Part shown: positions 6,437 through 16,088 of the stretch, one piece after another | Layout: every line of letters begins with the position of its first letter | How positions within the stretch are numbered: the first letter of the stretch is position 1 | Assembly: GCF_036880985.1 (NCBI RefSeq) | Contig: NZ_JBAJNO010000008.1 | Coordinates: forward strand, 2,109,500-2,173,499 | Length of the DNA: 64,000 nt | Origin: Limibacter armeniacum | GTDB lineage: Bacteria > Bacteroidota > Bacteroidia > Cytophagales > Flammeovirgaceae | Reading direction: 5' to 3' | Position numbers and translations under genes: made by a program | Notes under the pieces: model-generated | Told to the model about the DNA's origin: nothing | Seen by the model: the letters and a program-made list of their open reading frames with translations, nothing else | Database searches by the model: none

Positions 6437-9202
6437 TTATAAGCTACTTAAGAGCATTTCAAGACTTACTTCGTCATTTACCAATACCTGTCTGGCTTTA
6501 CTACCTTCAAATGGACCAACTACACCGGCAGCTTCTAACTGGTCAATGATTCTGCCTGCACGGTTGTAACCAAGGCTTAGCTTTCTTTGTATCAGGGAAG
6601 TACTTCCTTGCTGATGTCTTACCAGCAGTCTGGCAGCTTCCTCAAACAGTTCATCCCGATCTGCAAGGTTAACACCTCCTGCACTTGATTCATTTTCACC
6701 TTCAAACTCAGGTAGCATATAAGCAGTATCATAACCTTGCTGGTTGCTGATATACTCACATAATCGTTCTACTTCTTCTGTATCAACAAAGGCACATTGG
6801 AGACGAATCATCTCATTGCCATTGGATAGTAGCATATCACCACGACCAATCAATTGCTCAGCGCCCCCTGCATCCAGAATTGTACGTGAGTCAATCTTGG
6901 ACGATACTCTAAACGAAAGACGGGCAGGGAAGTTTGCCTTGATCATACCCGTAATGACATCTACTGAAGGACGCTGTGTTGCTACTACCAAGTGAATGCC
7001 AATCGCACGGGCAAGTTGTGCCAATCGAGCTATAGGTGTTTCAATTTCTTTGCCTGCTGTCATCATCAAGTCAGCTAACTCGTCAATGACCAACACAATG
7101 TACGGCAAGAATCTATGTCCCTTGTTCGGATTAAGTTTTCTGTTTTGGAACTTCTTATTGTACTCTGCAATATTCCTTGTTCCTGCCTTTTTCAGCAGGT
7201 CATACCTTGAATCCATCTCGATACAGAGTGAGTTCAAGACATAAACCGCCTTTTTGGTATCTGTAATAATTGCTTCTTCCGCATCAGGCAAACTCGCCAG
7301 ATAATGACGCTCAATGATATTGAAAAGAGAAAGTTCAACCTTTTTAGGGTCGATCATCACAAACTTCAGTTCTGATGGGTGTTTTTTGTAAAGCAGTGAA
7401 GTCAGAATTACGTTGATACCTACTGACTTACCTTGACCTGTCGCACCTGCCATCAGCAAGTGAGGCATTTTAGCCAAATCTGCGACAAATACTTCATTCG
7501 AAATGGTTCGTCCAAAGGCAACAGGAAGTGCCTTATCTGTATTGACAAACTTTTTGGTTGCCAAAACAGAACGCATAGAAACCAGTTCGGAGTTTTCATT
7601 TGGAACTTCAATACCGATAGTTCCTTTTCCTGGAATTGGCGCAATAATACGGATACCCAATGCGGCCAGACTCAAGGCAATGTCATCTTCAAGACTTCTG
7701 ATTCTTGAAATCTTAATACCAGACTCAGGTACAATTTCATATAGTGTAACTGTAGGACCAATCGTCGCTGAAATGGATTTGATATTGATTTTAAAGTCAT
7801 TCAGCGTTTCTACAATCTTTTCCTTGTTTTTGGCAAGTTCCTCTTCAGTTACTTTGATTTTATCAGTTGGAGCTTCATTCAGCAAGTCAAGGTCAGGGTA
7901 TTGGTATCTGCCAAGGTCCAGTTTAGGATCGTAGTGGTCCATGTCCTCGATTGTCAACTGTTCGCCTACCAAGTCTTTGATGCTTTCTACATCAGCCTTG
8001 TCCACTTCAGAAGTATCAGTCACGCTAAGTGTATGTCCTTCCTCTGTGTCCTCAATTTCAAAAGTTTCTTTTTGAGGCACTGGGGCAGGTGCTGCTTTTA
8101 CAGGATACTGCTGTTTGGTCTGCTCAACCTTTGTGATTTCTTTTATTACTTGTTTTTCAGGAGCTTGATTCTCTTTGTCAGGGAAATTGACATTGATTGA
8201 AAACTCTTGCTTTTCAGGTTGTCTAACCTCCTGTTGCGCCTGCTTATCCTGTCTGATTTGTGTGCGATTCTCGTCACCGTGGACAATTACCTGTCCTGCA
8301 CTGTGAATGACAATATTGCTGCCTTGTTGAGCCGTAGCTTGTTTTTCATACTCTTTAAGCTGTTCGGCAGTGGCAGGGTAATAACGTTCTTTTGCTGCTT
8401 CAGGCTCATCTTCCTCGTCTAGGTCTGATTCGTCATCAGCTTCCTCATCAGCCTTGGACATTTCTTCATCCAAGTCTTTAGGCATTTCATGCTTATCAGC
8501 GTCAGTTGTTTCGGGTTCTTTGCCAAAGTACTTTCCGAACCATTTAACAGCCAAGCCTTCCAAGGTAGAAGTTCGGAAGTTGTAAATGATGAAAATACCC
8601 ATTGAAGCCAACAAGATCAGGATTGTTCCCCATCCTGTAAGGCTGTAAAGTCCTTCAGCTAATAAGTACCCAATAGAGCCTGAAAGAAAACCAAGCATGT
8701 TAGGGCTTTCCTTAATCACTACATAGTATCCAAAAAGAATACTGGTCCAAATCATAAGAAAGACACCCAGCCAAAGCAGTTTTTGGGTAGGGAAAATTTC
8801 ATGTTTGGTCAGTAGTTTCAACCCTCCCACAAAGAGTACAGGGATAATGGCAATAGAACCAATTCCAAATGTATGGTATACAAGGAAGTGGGCAATTGCT
8901 GCTCCGACAAGGCCAATCCAGTTTTCAACTTCAAGTCCTGATGAAAGTAAGTTTTGAAGTCCAACAGATTCGATCACACTCTGATCAGCCTTTCCTGTAA
9001 AAATAAAGGAGAGTAAAGAAAATAAGGTAATGATAGAAGAGAACACCAGCAACAAGCCGATACTCATTCTGAAGCGTTTATCGTCCAGAAAAGCCAGTGA
9101 AAACTTCGGGTTGAATTTAGGTAAGGTAAATTTCTTCTCCGGGGTTTCTTCCGTAGGTCTTTTATATGTATTCTTTCTGACGTTTTTGTTTGTCGTTGCC
9201 AT
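6437..9202 (-). CDS. ftsK: DNA translocase FtsK/SpoIIIE
   Basis: A 921-residue protein, started at MATTNKNVRKNTYKR; 14 more codons exist upstream in frame but look non-coding. The N-terminal 230 residues hold four to five membrane helices. A long acidic, Gln-rich linker follows (about 240-460). The motor domain has Walker A AGATGQGKSVG (near 585), a Walker B region IVLVIDELADLMM (near 700), and VVATQRPSVDVITG. The last 65 residues form the gamma winged helix (RHQQGSTSLIQRKLSLGYNR) that reads polar KOPS-like sites. FtsK pumps chromosome ends through the septum and activates XerCD at dif. Length is typical for the phylum. It lies alone between pncB and the glycosidase block. Confidence 0.95.
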   Translation of the reverse strand: MATTNKNVRKNTYKRPTEETPEKKFTLPKFNPKFSLAFLDDKRFRMSIGLLLVFSSIITLFSLLSFIFTGKADQSVIESVGLQNLLSSGLEVENWIGLVGAAIAHFLVYHTFGIGSIAIIPVLFVGGLKLLTKHEIFPTQKLLWLGVFLMIWTSILFGYYVVIKESPNMLGFLSGSIGYLLAEGLYSLTGWGTILILLASMGIFIIYNFRTSTLEGLAVKWFGKYFGKEPETTDADKHEMPKDLDEEMSKADEEADDESDLDEEDEPEAAKERYYPATAEQLKEYEKQATAQQGSNIVIHSAGQVIVHGDENRTQIRQDKQAQQEVRQPEKQEFSINVNFPDKENQAPEKQVIKEITKVEQTKQQYPVKAAPAPVPQKETFEIEDTEEGHTLSVTDTSEVDKADVESIKDLVGEQLTIEDMDHYDPKLDLGRYQYPDLDLLNEAPTDKIKVTEEELAKNKEKIVETLNDFKINIKSISATIGPTVTLYEIVPESGIKISRIRSLEDDIALSLAALGIRIIAPIPGKGTIGIEVPNENSELVSMRSVLATKKFVNTDKALPVAFGRTISNEVFVADLAKMPHLLMAGATGQGKSVGINVILTSLLYKKHPSELKFVMIDPKKVELSLFNIIERHYLASLPDAEEAIITDTKKAVYVLNSLCIEMDSRYDLLKKAGTRNIAEYNKKFQNRKLNPNKGHRFLPYIVLVIDELADLMMTAGKEIETPIARLAQLARAIGIHLVVATQRPSVDVITGMIKANFPARLSFRVSSKIDSRTILDAGGAEQLIGRGDMLLSNGNEMIRLQCAFVDTEEVERLCEYISNQQGYDTAYMLPEFEGENESSAGGVNLADRDELFEEAARLLVRHQQGSTSLIQRKLSLGYNRAGRIIDQLEAAGVVGPFEGSKARQVLVNDEVSLEMLLSSL

Positions 9203-9348
9203 AAAAATCTTGTTAGTAGTCAGGTAGTTTTTGGTCAGATACATTGACCATTGGCTATCAAGTATTTACTTAATTGGTTTGTAAAAGTTGATGTTTCAAT
9301 TCGAAAAATAGAAAACATGTAGAAAAAAATGAACTTTTCATGGATAAA

Positions 9349-9405
9349 GATAAATACGGATGACTGTGTGTTAGGAAGGGGATAAACCAGTCACCCGTAT
9401 TTATC
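9349..9405 (-). terminator. Large hairpin between pncB and ftsK
   Basis: Two 18-base arms (9349-9366 and 9388-9405) pair with a single G-U mismatch around a 21-base loop, nine bases after the pncB stop. There is no direct T-run, so it may end pncB transcription poorly or stabilise its 3' end. Confidence 0.6.
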
Positions 9406-9413
9406 AGGGGAGT

Positions 9414-10892
9414 TTATTCTTCATTTTTGTGCATCAGGATCAATGCAGATTTTTTATCGTATAAGCTTTCTTCCAATCCTACAGGGTAAATATGCGGATT
9501 GCTGAAACGCTTAATACCACTGTGGAATAGACTCATTTGCTGCGCCACTCTTTCCTTTATTTCCTTGATTTCAGGTCTTTTATATACCAGGTCTCCCTTT
9601 TTGAAGATAGGTTGTAACAGGTCTTCATATTCAGTATAATCAGGAATTCGTTTGTTTCGGAAACTATCAGATGGGTCAATGACCTTTATTTTTGTTGGTA
9701 GTTCTTCTATCTCATCAAATATCATATCAGCCATACATTGTCCGTCAGGATAATAATATCTGCGAACCTGCTGTATGCCAGGGTTAGAAACCTTGATCAG
9801 TTGTTCTGACAGCTTGATCTTGTATTTCCAGTGTGAATCTTTATTTTCCTTCACTGCGCCAATCTTGTACACCCCACCTAAGGCAGGTTGGTCAAATGAA
9901 GCGGCCAGTTTGGTTCCAACTCCCCAAATATTGATCTGAGCATTCTGTTCATTCTTAAGGTTGGCAATCAGGTATTCATCCAAATCATTGGAAGCAACAA
10001 TTGCAGTACTTTCAAACCCTGCATGATCCAGCATTTCTCTTGCTTGGATACTCAGGTAAGCAAGGTCACCAGAGTCAAGACGGATACCATTTAATTCGTG
10101 ACCTTGGGCTTTTAGTTTTTTTCCAACCTCAATGGCATGGGCTACTCCTTGAATCGTGTCATACGTATCTACCAAGAAAACACAGTTATTCGGCATGGCT
10201 TCTGCATAGGTTTCAAAAGCTGAAAGCTCAGAATCAAAAGACATGACCCAACTGTGAGCATGAGTACCTTTTACAGGGATTCCGAACAGCTTTCCTGCCA
10301 ATACATTGGAGGTAGCATCACAACCACCAATATAGGATGCTCTACTTGCTGCTAACGAACCGTCTATCCCTTGTGCTCTTCTTAATCCAAACTCAAGTAA
10401 CTGATCGTCCTTAGCAGAGAGTCTCAGTCTTGCTGCTTTTGTTGCAATAAGGCTTTGGAAGTTGATGATATTCAAAATGGGCGTTTCAATAAGCATACAT
10501 TCCAAAATCGGACCTTTCACCCTTACAAGAGGCTCGTTGGGGAATACAACAGTGCCTTCCGCAACAGCTTCAATGTCACAACTGAATTTAAAGTCTCTGA
10601 GGTAATCGATAAACCCTTCTTCAAACAGAGGTTTTCCGTCACTGCCGTTCAGGGATGCAAGGTAAGCGACTTCATCAGCAGAGAATTTTAAATTTTGAAG
10701 AAAATCAATCAGGTAATCAAGGCCACAAGCTACCGTAAAACCACCTTTAAATGGGTGCTTTCTAAAGTAAGCATGAAATACGCCTTCCTTATTCAGATGT
10801 CCTGTTTTCCAATAACCATATGCCATTGTGAATTGGTACAAGTCTGTTAGCAGGGAAAGGGATGTACCGTAAAGGTCTTTTGTAATATTCAT
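9414..10892 (-). CDS. pncB: Nicotinate phosphoribosyltransferase
   Basis: A 492-residue cytoplasmic enzyme that joins nicotinate to PRPP (with ATP) to give nicotinate mononucleotide, the entry step of the NAD salvage (Preiss-Handler) pathway. Family signs: SLLTDLYQFTMAYGYW at the N-terminus, FKGGFTVACGLDYLIDFL, DGSLAASRASYIGG, the conserved KGTHAHSWVMSF around the active-site His, and IRLDSGDLAYLS in the phosphate-binding part. Full length for the class found in Bacteroidota. It starts at MNITKDLYGTSLSLL, the first ATG of the frame, and faces away from the OmpA gene, sharing a 188-base promoter region. Confidence 0.93.
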   Translation of the reverse strand: MNITKDLYGTSLSLLTDLYQFTMAYGYWKTGHLNKEGVFHAYFRKHPFKGGFTVACGLDYLIDFLQNLKFSADEVAYLASLNGSDGKPLFEEGFIDYLRDFKFSCDIEAVAEGTVVFPNEPLVRVKGPILECMLIETPILNIINFQSLIATKAARLRLSAKDDQLLEFGLRRAQGIDGSLAASRASYIGGCDATSNVLAGKLFGIPVKGTHAHSWVMSFDSELSAFETYAEAMPNNCVFLVDTYDTIQGVAHAIEVGKKLKAQGHELNGIRLDSGDLAYLSIQAREMLDHAGFESTAIVASNDLDEYLIANLKNEQNAQINIWGVGTKLAASFDQPALGGVYKIGAVKENKDSHWKYKIKLSEQLIKVSNPGIQQVRRYYYPDGQCMADMIFDEIEELPTKIKVIDPSDSFRNKRIPDYTEYEDLLQPIFKKGDLVYKRPEIKEIKERVAQQMSLFHSGIKRFSNPHIYPVGLEESLYDKKSALILMHKNEE

Positions 10893-11080
10893 AGTTTTTT
10901 AGGGGTTGATCAAAGAATGTTCAAAAGGCAATAGTCAATTGCTGCGTGAATTTATCAACTTTCTGTTAATTGAGTATACCTAACGTTAACCGCAACCAGT
11001 AAAATTTACGGGCAGGCAATTGGAAAACCCATGTCTTACAGAATTGACCTGCTATTATCATGTGCTAAAACAATCACAAA

Positions 11081-13129
11081 ATGAGAAAAATACCTTTCAT
11101 TCTCATCTTATTGATGCTTATTCTTACTTCTGCTGTTCAGGCACAATACCCGTCAACTGTGCAATGGGCAGATACGGTATTAGGTGTTTCATCAGAATAT
11201 ATTGTTGCAGAGAATTCGCAGCAGTACCGTGCCGTACAGGTCTTAGGAAAACCCAACAAATTGCCTGATCCTGGAGCTTCTTTTACCGCTTGGTCTCCTG
11301 CCGAAAAAAGTAATAAGGAAGGAGAGTGGATTAAAGTAGGATTCAGGCACCCTGTTGCTATTCAGCAAATAGCAATTGCGGAAAACTATAATCCAGGAGC
11401 AGTTCAGAGAATTTATCTTTATGATATGAATGGTGGTGAACATCTGGAGTACGAGAAAAAGAACCTGAAAAGCATTACCATGGAAGGCAGAATGTTCAGA
11501 ATCTTATTGAGAAGACCTACAAACTATAGGGTTCAGGGGTTGAAACTGGTATTGAACACTGAAGCAGTACCTGGTTTTAATCATATAGATGCCATTGGTA
11601 TTTCAGAAGATAGGGATGTGATAGAACCTAAGATAAATATTCAGGAAGGGTTATATGAAGACGAAGATAAGGTAGTGGTAGAGAGGTTAGGTGGTGGAAT
11701 CAATACCAAGTATGATGAGGCCTTGCCTGTGATCTCACCAGATGGAAAAGAGTTGTACTTCACAAGAAAAGACCATCCAATAAACTTTGGGGATAAAAAA
11801 ATGGATGATATCTGGTTTGCTGAACTAGATCAGTCCGGTAAAAAAGAACCATATCGATTGCCTGCACCACTCAACGATAAGAACCATAACTTCGTTTGTT
11901 CTGTCTCGGCAGACGGTAAAGCACTCCTTTTAGGTAACGTGTACAATAAGGGTGGGGAAGCGACAGGAGGTGTTTCGATCTCTTACAGAAAACAGGATGG
12001 CAGTTGGACTTTTCCTGAGAAACAATTGATAAAAGACTATTATAATAACAGTAAGTATAGTGAGTTCAACTTGTCCAGTGATCAGAAGATCATGCTTCTG
12101 GCGATCGAAAGAGATGATTCTTTTGGAGACCGTGATATCTATGTATGTTTTCGTCAACCAAATGGTTTGTGGACTTCTCCAAAAAATTTAGGAAAAGGAA
12201 TCAATACAGCCAGTACAGAGTTGACCCCATTTTTAGCAGCAGATGGTAAGACGTTATATTTCTCTTCAATGGGATATAGTGGCTTTGGCATGACAGATAT
12301 GTATGTGGCAAGGCGTCTTGATGATAGTTGGACCAGATGGACTGAACCAGTAAATCTGGGTCCTGAATTTAATTCTCCTAATTGGGATGCTGGCTATACT
12401 GTAGAAGCATCAGGCAAGTATGCTTATTATGTATCATACAGAAACTCCAAAAGCAGTGGCGCAGATATTTATCGTGCAACCTTGCCAAAAGGAAAGCAGC
12501 CACAGCCAGTAGTAATTCTAGAGGGTAGGGTGATAGATGGTGATACAGGCAGCCCAGTCGAAGCAGAAGTTTTCTATGAAAAGTTGGGAGAAGAGAAATC
12601 CAAAGGAATAGGGCGGTCAAGTGCATCAGATGGAACATATAAGATTATTTTACCGATAGGTGAAAAGTATGCGATTTGGGCAAATTCAAAAGGATATATT
12701 TCTCAGAATGAAATGTTCGATTTGACGGATGTGACCAACTATAAGGAAGTAGAAAAAGACTTAAGGTTGACCTTACTGGATGCAGGTAGAAAACTCACCC
12801 TAAAAAATGTATTCTTCGGGCAGAGTGAACATAATCTACTCAGTGAGTCATTTCCAGAACTGAATAGGCTAGTGAAGTTATTTGAGGAATATCCAACCGT
12901 AGAAGTCGTACTGGAAGGACACACAGATCTGGAAGGTAATCCATTCCTGAATATGGAATTGTCGGAAAAACGGGTTCAGGAAGTTAAAAAATACCTGATT
13001 GAACATGGGGTAGATACCGGTAGAATTTCAACAAAGGCTTTTGGTAGCACACAACCTCTTTCGAGGGAAAGAACCGAAGAAGCAAAACAAAATAACAGAA
13101 GGGTAGAAGTACGAATAAAAAATATATAA
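11081..13129 (+). CDS. OmpA-family protein with PD40 propeller and CRD domain (PorE-like)
   Basis: A 682-residue exported protein with a signal peptide (to about QAQ, 22). Domain order: a jelly-roll or discoidin-like module (about 30-165, with GEWIKVGFRHPVAIQQIAIA), a PD40/WD40-like propeller (about 210-470; repeats such as PVISPDGKELYFTRKD and TPFLAADGKTLYFSSMG), a transthyretin-like CRD (about 480-560, LEGRVIDGDTGSPVEAEVFY) and an OmpA C-terminal peptidoglycan-binding domain (575-682, VVLEGHTDLEGNPFLNMELS and NNRRVEVRI). PorE of the type IX secretion system has propeller-CRD-OmpA after a TPR region; here the TPR region is replaced by the N-terminal sandwich. It may anchor a T9SS or gliding part to peptidoglycan, but that is inference. 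Confidence 0.8.
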   Translation: MRKIPFILILLMLILTSAVQAQYPSTVQWADTVLGVSSEYIVAENSQQYRAVQVLGKPNKLPDPGASFTAWSPAEKSNKEGEWIKVGFRHPVAIQQIAIAENYNPGAVQRIYLYDMNGGEHLEYEKKNLKSITMEGRMFRILLRRPTNYRVQGLKLVLNTEAVPGFNHIDAIGISEDRDVIEPKINIQEGLYEDEDKVVVERLGGGINTKYDEALPVISPDGKELYFTRKDHPINFGDKKMDDIWFAELDQSGKKEPYRLPAPLNDKNHNFVCSVSADGKALLLGNVYNKGGEATGGVSISYRKQDGSWTFPEKQLIKDYYNNSKYSEFNLSSDQKIMLLAIERDDSFGDRDIYVCFRQPNGLWTSPKNLGKGINTASTELTPFLAADGKTLYFSSMGYSGFGMTDMYVARRLDDSWTRWTEPVNLGPEFNSPNWDAGYTVEASGKYAYYVSYRNSKSSGADIYRATLPKGKQPQPVVILEGRVIDGDTGSPVEAEVFYEKLGEEKSKGIGRSSASDGTYKIILPIGEKYAIWANSKGYISQNEMFDLTDVTNYKEVEKDLRLTLLDAGRKLTLKNVFFGQSEHNLLSESFPELNRLVKLFEEYPTVEVVLEGHTDLEGNPFLNMELSEKRVQEVKKYLIEHGVDTGRISTKAFGSTQPLSRERTEEAKQNNRRVEVRIKNI

Positions 13130-13145
13130 TCGTCTTCTTTTGTTA

Positions 13146-13186
13146 ATAGCATAACAGGCATAAATTATCTGTTATGCTATCTCTTT
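13146..13186 (+). terminator. Terminator of the OmpA/PD40 gene
   Basis: Twelve-base perfect arms ATAGCATAACAG and CTGTTATGCTAT with an 11-base loop, then CTCTTTT; 16 bases after the stop. Confidence 0.8.
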
Positions 13187-13255
13187 TATAAATAAACAAA
13201 CCTCTTTACTGCCAATGAAAATACAACATTGGTAGACAAATTAACCCAATAATCT

Positions 13256-14614
13256 ATGCTACATTCTATTCTCACCTTAGGGACCAATGAGGAAGCCTTT
13301 AGGTTGGATAATAAGTATATCCGTAGGACAAACTTGATAACAGTTGGTGCTATTAGTTTTCTCCTGATTTTTACCATAGTTGCTATCGCTATTTTCCCCT
13401 TTTTGGCTCTTGTTCCCATTGTAGTCTTGTTGACACAATTATTGGTGTTAGCACTAATGGCCGCGAAAATGACGGGGTTTGCCAAAATGTTGCTCAGTGT
13501 CAGTTGTCTTTTGGCAGTACATTATCTTAATGCATTCTTGGTTACTAGACCAAAAGATTTACAGGCAGGGATGTATATGTTGGAAGTGGTGATGTTGGTA
13601 TTGCCTTTTTCGCTATATCATAGAAGGGATTTGATACAGTTATTGGGAGTGTTGGTCATTAACCTGATTATTTTCAGTTCAATGGATGATGCTGTGCATT
13701 GGTTGAATATGTTTATGGTTGAGCGACCAATAGACTTGTTTGGAATTTCTATTATTGAAGGCTTAGTAGCTGTCGCAATACTGTTTACCATGTTCTTTGT
13801 CATGCTGGATGATTATGGAAAAAGTAACCAGAAGATTTCTAAATTGGAAGCAGAAATTGAAGAGTTGAACAACTCATTGTCAAAGGCACAGGAAGATATT
13901 CTGAAGCTAATTAGAAGCGAAGAAGAAAAGGAGCAACTGAAGAGGAAAGAAACTTGGAAGATAGCGCAATTGACATCTTTTACTGAGGTTATACGTTCGG
14001 TGAAAGACCTACAGAAGTTGTATGATGAGATAGTAAGCAAAGTTGTACAGACACTATCTGTCAATCAGGTAGCATTATACCTGATGCTCAGTGAAGATAA
14101 TCCTGTTTTGCAAAGGGTTTCTTGTTTTGCCTTTGACAGAAAGAAGTTTTTAGGCAATCAACTTGTTCATCCGAATGAAGGACTTGTAGGGCAGTGTTTT
14201 GTAGAAGAAAAAGCTATTCGTTTAGATAAAGTGCCGCAAGGGTATTATGTCATTACCTCTGGCCTTGGAGAAGCGTCAGCTGAGTATTTGGTACTTATCC
14301 CATTGAAAGTTGATGATAAAGTGATAGGCGTTATGGAATTGGCTTCTTTCAGAAGTATTGAAGACCATGAAATTGACTTTCTGGAGCATATGGGAGAGTC
14401 CTTGTCTTTTGCAATTGCCAGCAGGTTAGCGACAGAATCTACCAAGGAGTTGCTTAACAAGACGAAGGCTCAAGCTGAAATATTGATGAAGCAGGAAAGT
14501 CAGACAAATGAAAAGATTCAGCAACTTGAACAAAGGGAAAGGGAATTAATTAGGGAACTGAATGAGTATAAGGTGATGGTCAATGGATTGGAAGAACAGG
14601 AAAACAAAGATTAG
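13256..14614 (+). CDS. Membrane protein with C-terminal GAF domain
   Basis: A 452-residue protein. The first 185 residues hold about six membrane helices in a compact bundle. A coiled coil follows (about 187-235, KISKLEAEIEELNNSLSKAQ), then a GAF domain (about 245-400; VNQVALYLMLSEDN, HPNEGLVGQCFVEEKAIRLD, LVLIPLKVDDKVIGVMELAS), and a second coiled coil to the end. No histidine kinase, GGDEF, phosphatase or HTH output is present. Similar coil-GAF-coil proteins are common in Cytophagales and may signal through partners by coiled-coil contact. The ligand is unknown. It stands as a single gene between two terminators. Confidence 0.75.
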   Translation: MLHSILTLGTNEEAFRLDNKYIRRTNLITVGAISFLLIFTIVAIAIFPFLALVPIVVLLTQLLVLALMAAKMTGFAKMLLSVSCLLAVHYLNAFLVTRPKDLQAGMYMLEVVMLVLPFSLYHRRDLIQLLGVLVINLIIFSSMDDAVHWLNMFMVERPIDLFGISIIEGLVAVAILFTMFFVMLDDYGKSNQKISKLEAEIEELNNSLSKAQEDILKLIRSEEEKEQLKRKETWKIAQLTSFTEVIRSVKDLQKLYDEIVSKVVQTLSVNQVALYLMLSEDNPVLQRVSCFAFDRKKFLGNQLVHPNEGLVGQCFVEEKAIRLDKVPQGYYVITSGLGEASAEYLVLIPLKVDDKVIGVMELASFRSIEDHEIDFLEHMGESLSFAIASRLATESTKELLNKTKAQAEILMKQESQTNEKIQQLEQRERELIRELNEYKVMVNGLEEQENKD

Positions 14615-14643
14615 AGACTGAACGTCTATTTCTTAAAAATAAG

Positions 14644-14677
14644 AAATGCCTAAGCAATATATCGCTTAGGCATTTTT
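14644..14677. terminator. Bidirectional terminator between GAF gene and arginine decarboxylase
   Basis: Arms AAATGCCTAAGC and GCTTAGGCATTT form a 12-bp perfect stem with T/A tracts on both sides, placed between convergent genes. Confidence 0.85.
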
Positions 14678-14693
14678 ATTGATCAGTTGAGAG

Positions 14694-16088
14694 TCAGTAA
14701 CCTAGAATCTCAAGCATTTGTTCAGGTTTTTGCTGTTCCCTATAGACTTTGTATGTGAAACCACCCATGCCGTCATGATCAACGATGACATGTTTAGGAT
14801 CAGGGATAAGGCAGTGTGAAGTACCTCCATATCCAGCCAAAGCCTCTTGGTATGCTCCTGTATGGAAGAAACCAATATATTGTTTTTCCTCCTTCATCTT
14901 ATCGAAGTCAGGCAGGTAAATATTGGCACTGTGTGTTTCTGAGTTGTAATAGTCATCAGAGTCACATGTGATACCACCGATATGAACCTGTGTGTAGTCA
15001 TTGTCCCAGTTATTGACTGCAAGCATCACAAATTTGTGGTTTTTACCCCAAGTGTCAGGGATATGCGTTATCAATGAGCCGTCAATGATGTACCAAAGCT
15101 CCTTGTCGTTTTGTTGCTTCTTTTCCAGAATGGAATAGATCGTAGCACCGCTCTCGCCTACAGTGTAACTTCCAAACTCTGAAACGATATGAGGACAAGA
15201 TACACCAGCCTGCTTACAGATACTTTGAATAATTTCCACAATTGCCTCAGCCATATAGGCATGGTCATACTCATAAGTAAGGGAGTACTTGATTGGGAAA
15301 CCACCACCAATATCTACAGAGTCAATAGTATCGCAAATCGAACGAAGCTCAGTGTATTTGGTGATAAACTTATTCAATTCGTTCCAGTAGTACTGAGTGT
15401 CTTTGATGCCTGAGTTGATGAAATAGTGAATCAATTTCAGGTCAACCTTATCACTATTCTTAATTTTTTCTTCATAAAGCTTAAGAACACGGCTATAACG
15501 GATTCCAAGTCTTGAAGTATAAACTTCAAAGTCAGGTTCCTCGTCAGCAGCTACTCTGATTCCGACATTAATTTTTTGTTCTGCATTTTCAAGGTAATAG
15601 TCGATTTCTTCGATATTATCTAGAACAGGGATACAGTTATGAAATCCGTCATTGATTAAATCAACAATGGCTTTCTTGTAGTTATCTGGCTTAAAACCAT
15701 TACATACAATCAGAATATCTTTTGAAATTAACCCTGACTCATACAGCCTTCTAATGATATTAATATCGTATGCGGATGAGGTTTCAAGCTTACAACCTTC
15801 ACCAAGTACCGTTTCCATAACGAACTTGAAGTGGTTGGACTTGGTACAATAAGCATAGATGTATTTACCCTCGTAATCTAGTTTTTCAATTGCTTGGTTA
15901 AAAACAGAATATGCTTTTTGAATCTGTTGCCTAATCTTTGGCAGATAAGAAATTTTAAGTGGAGTACCGTACTTTTCGATAAGCTCCATCAATGGTACTT
16001 CATTGAAAGAAAGTTGACCGTTTTCGACCTTGAACTCTTTTGTAGGGAAGTCAAAAGTCTGTGTAATCAGATCAGAGTATTTTTTCAT
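14694..16088 (-). CDS. speA: Arginine decarboxylase (short fold-III PLP type)
   Basis: A 464-residue cytoplasmic enzyme started at MKKYSDLITQTFDFP (eight more codons exist upstream). It is an alanine-racemase-fold decarboxylase: Lys83 in AYCTKSNHFK binds PLP, the Gly loop is GGGFP (261-265), His221 is in LIHYFINSG, Cys375 is in GGITCDSDDYY, and the C-terminal HTGAYQEALAGYGG closes the partner active site. The sequence is the compact form annotated as biosynthetic arginine decarboxylase in Bacteroidota, giving agmatine for polyamines. Diaminopimelate or carboxynorspermidine decarboxylase are the alternatives; the length and C-terminal VYREQQKPEQMLEILGY argue for arginine. Confidence 0.82.
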   Translation of the reverse strand: MKKYSDLITQTFDFPTKEFKVENGQLSFNEVPLMELIEKYGTPLKISYLPKIRQQIQKAYSVFNQAIEKLDYEGKYIYAYCTKSNHFKFVMETVLGEGCKLETSSAYDINIIRRLYESGLISKDILIVCNGFKPDNYKKAIVDLINDGFHNCIPVLDNIEEIDYYLENAEQKINVGIRVAADEEPDFEVYTSRLGIRYSRVLKLYEEKIKNSDKVDLKLIHYFINSGIKDTQYYWNELNKFITKYTELRSICDTIDSVDIGGGFPIKYSLTYEYDHAYMAEAIVEIIQSICKQAGVSCPHIVSEFGSYTVGESGATIYSILEKKQQNDKELWYIIDGSLITHIPDTWGKNHKFVMLAVNNWDNDYTQVHIGGITCDSDDYYNSETHSANIYLPDFDKMKEEKQYIGFFHTGAYQEALAGYGGTSHCLIPDPKHVIVDHDGMGGFTYKVYREQQKPEQMLEILGY

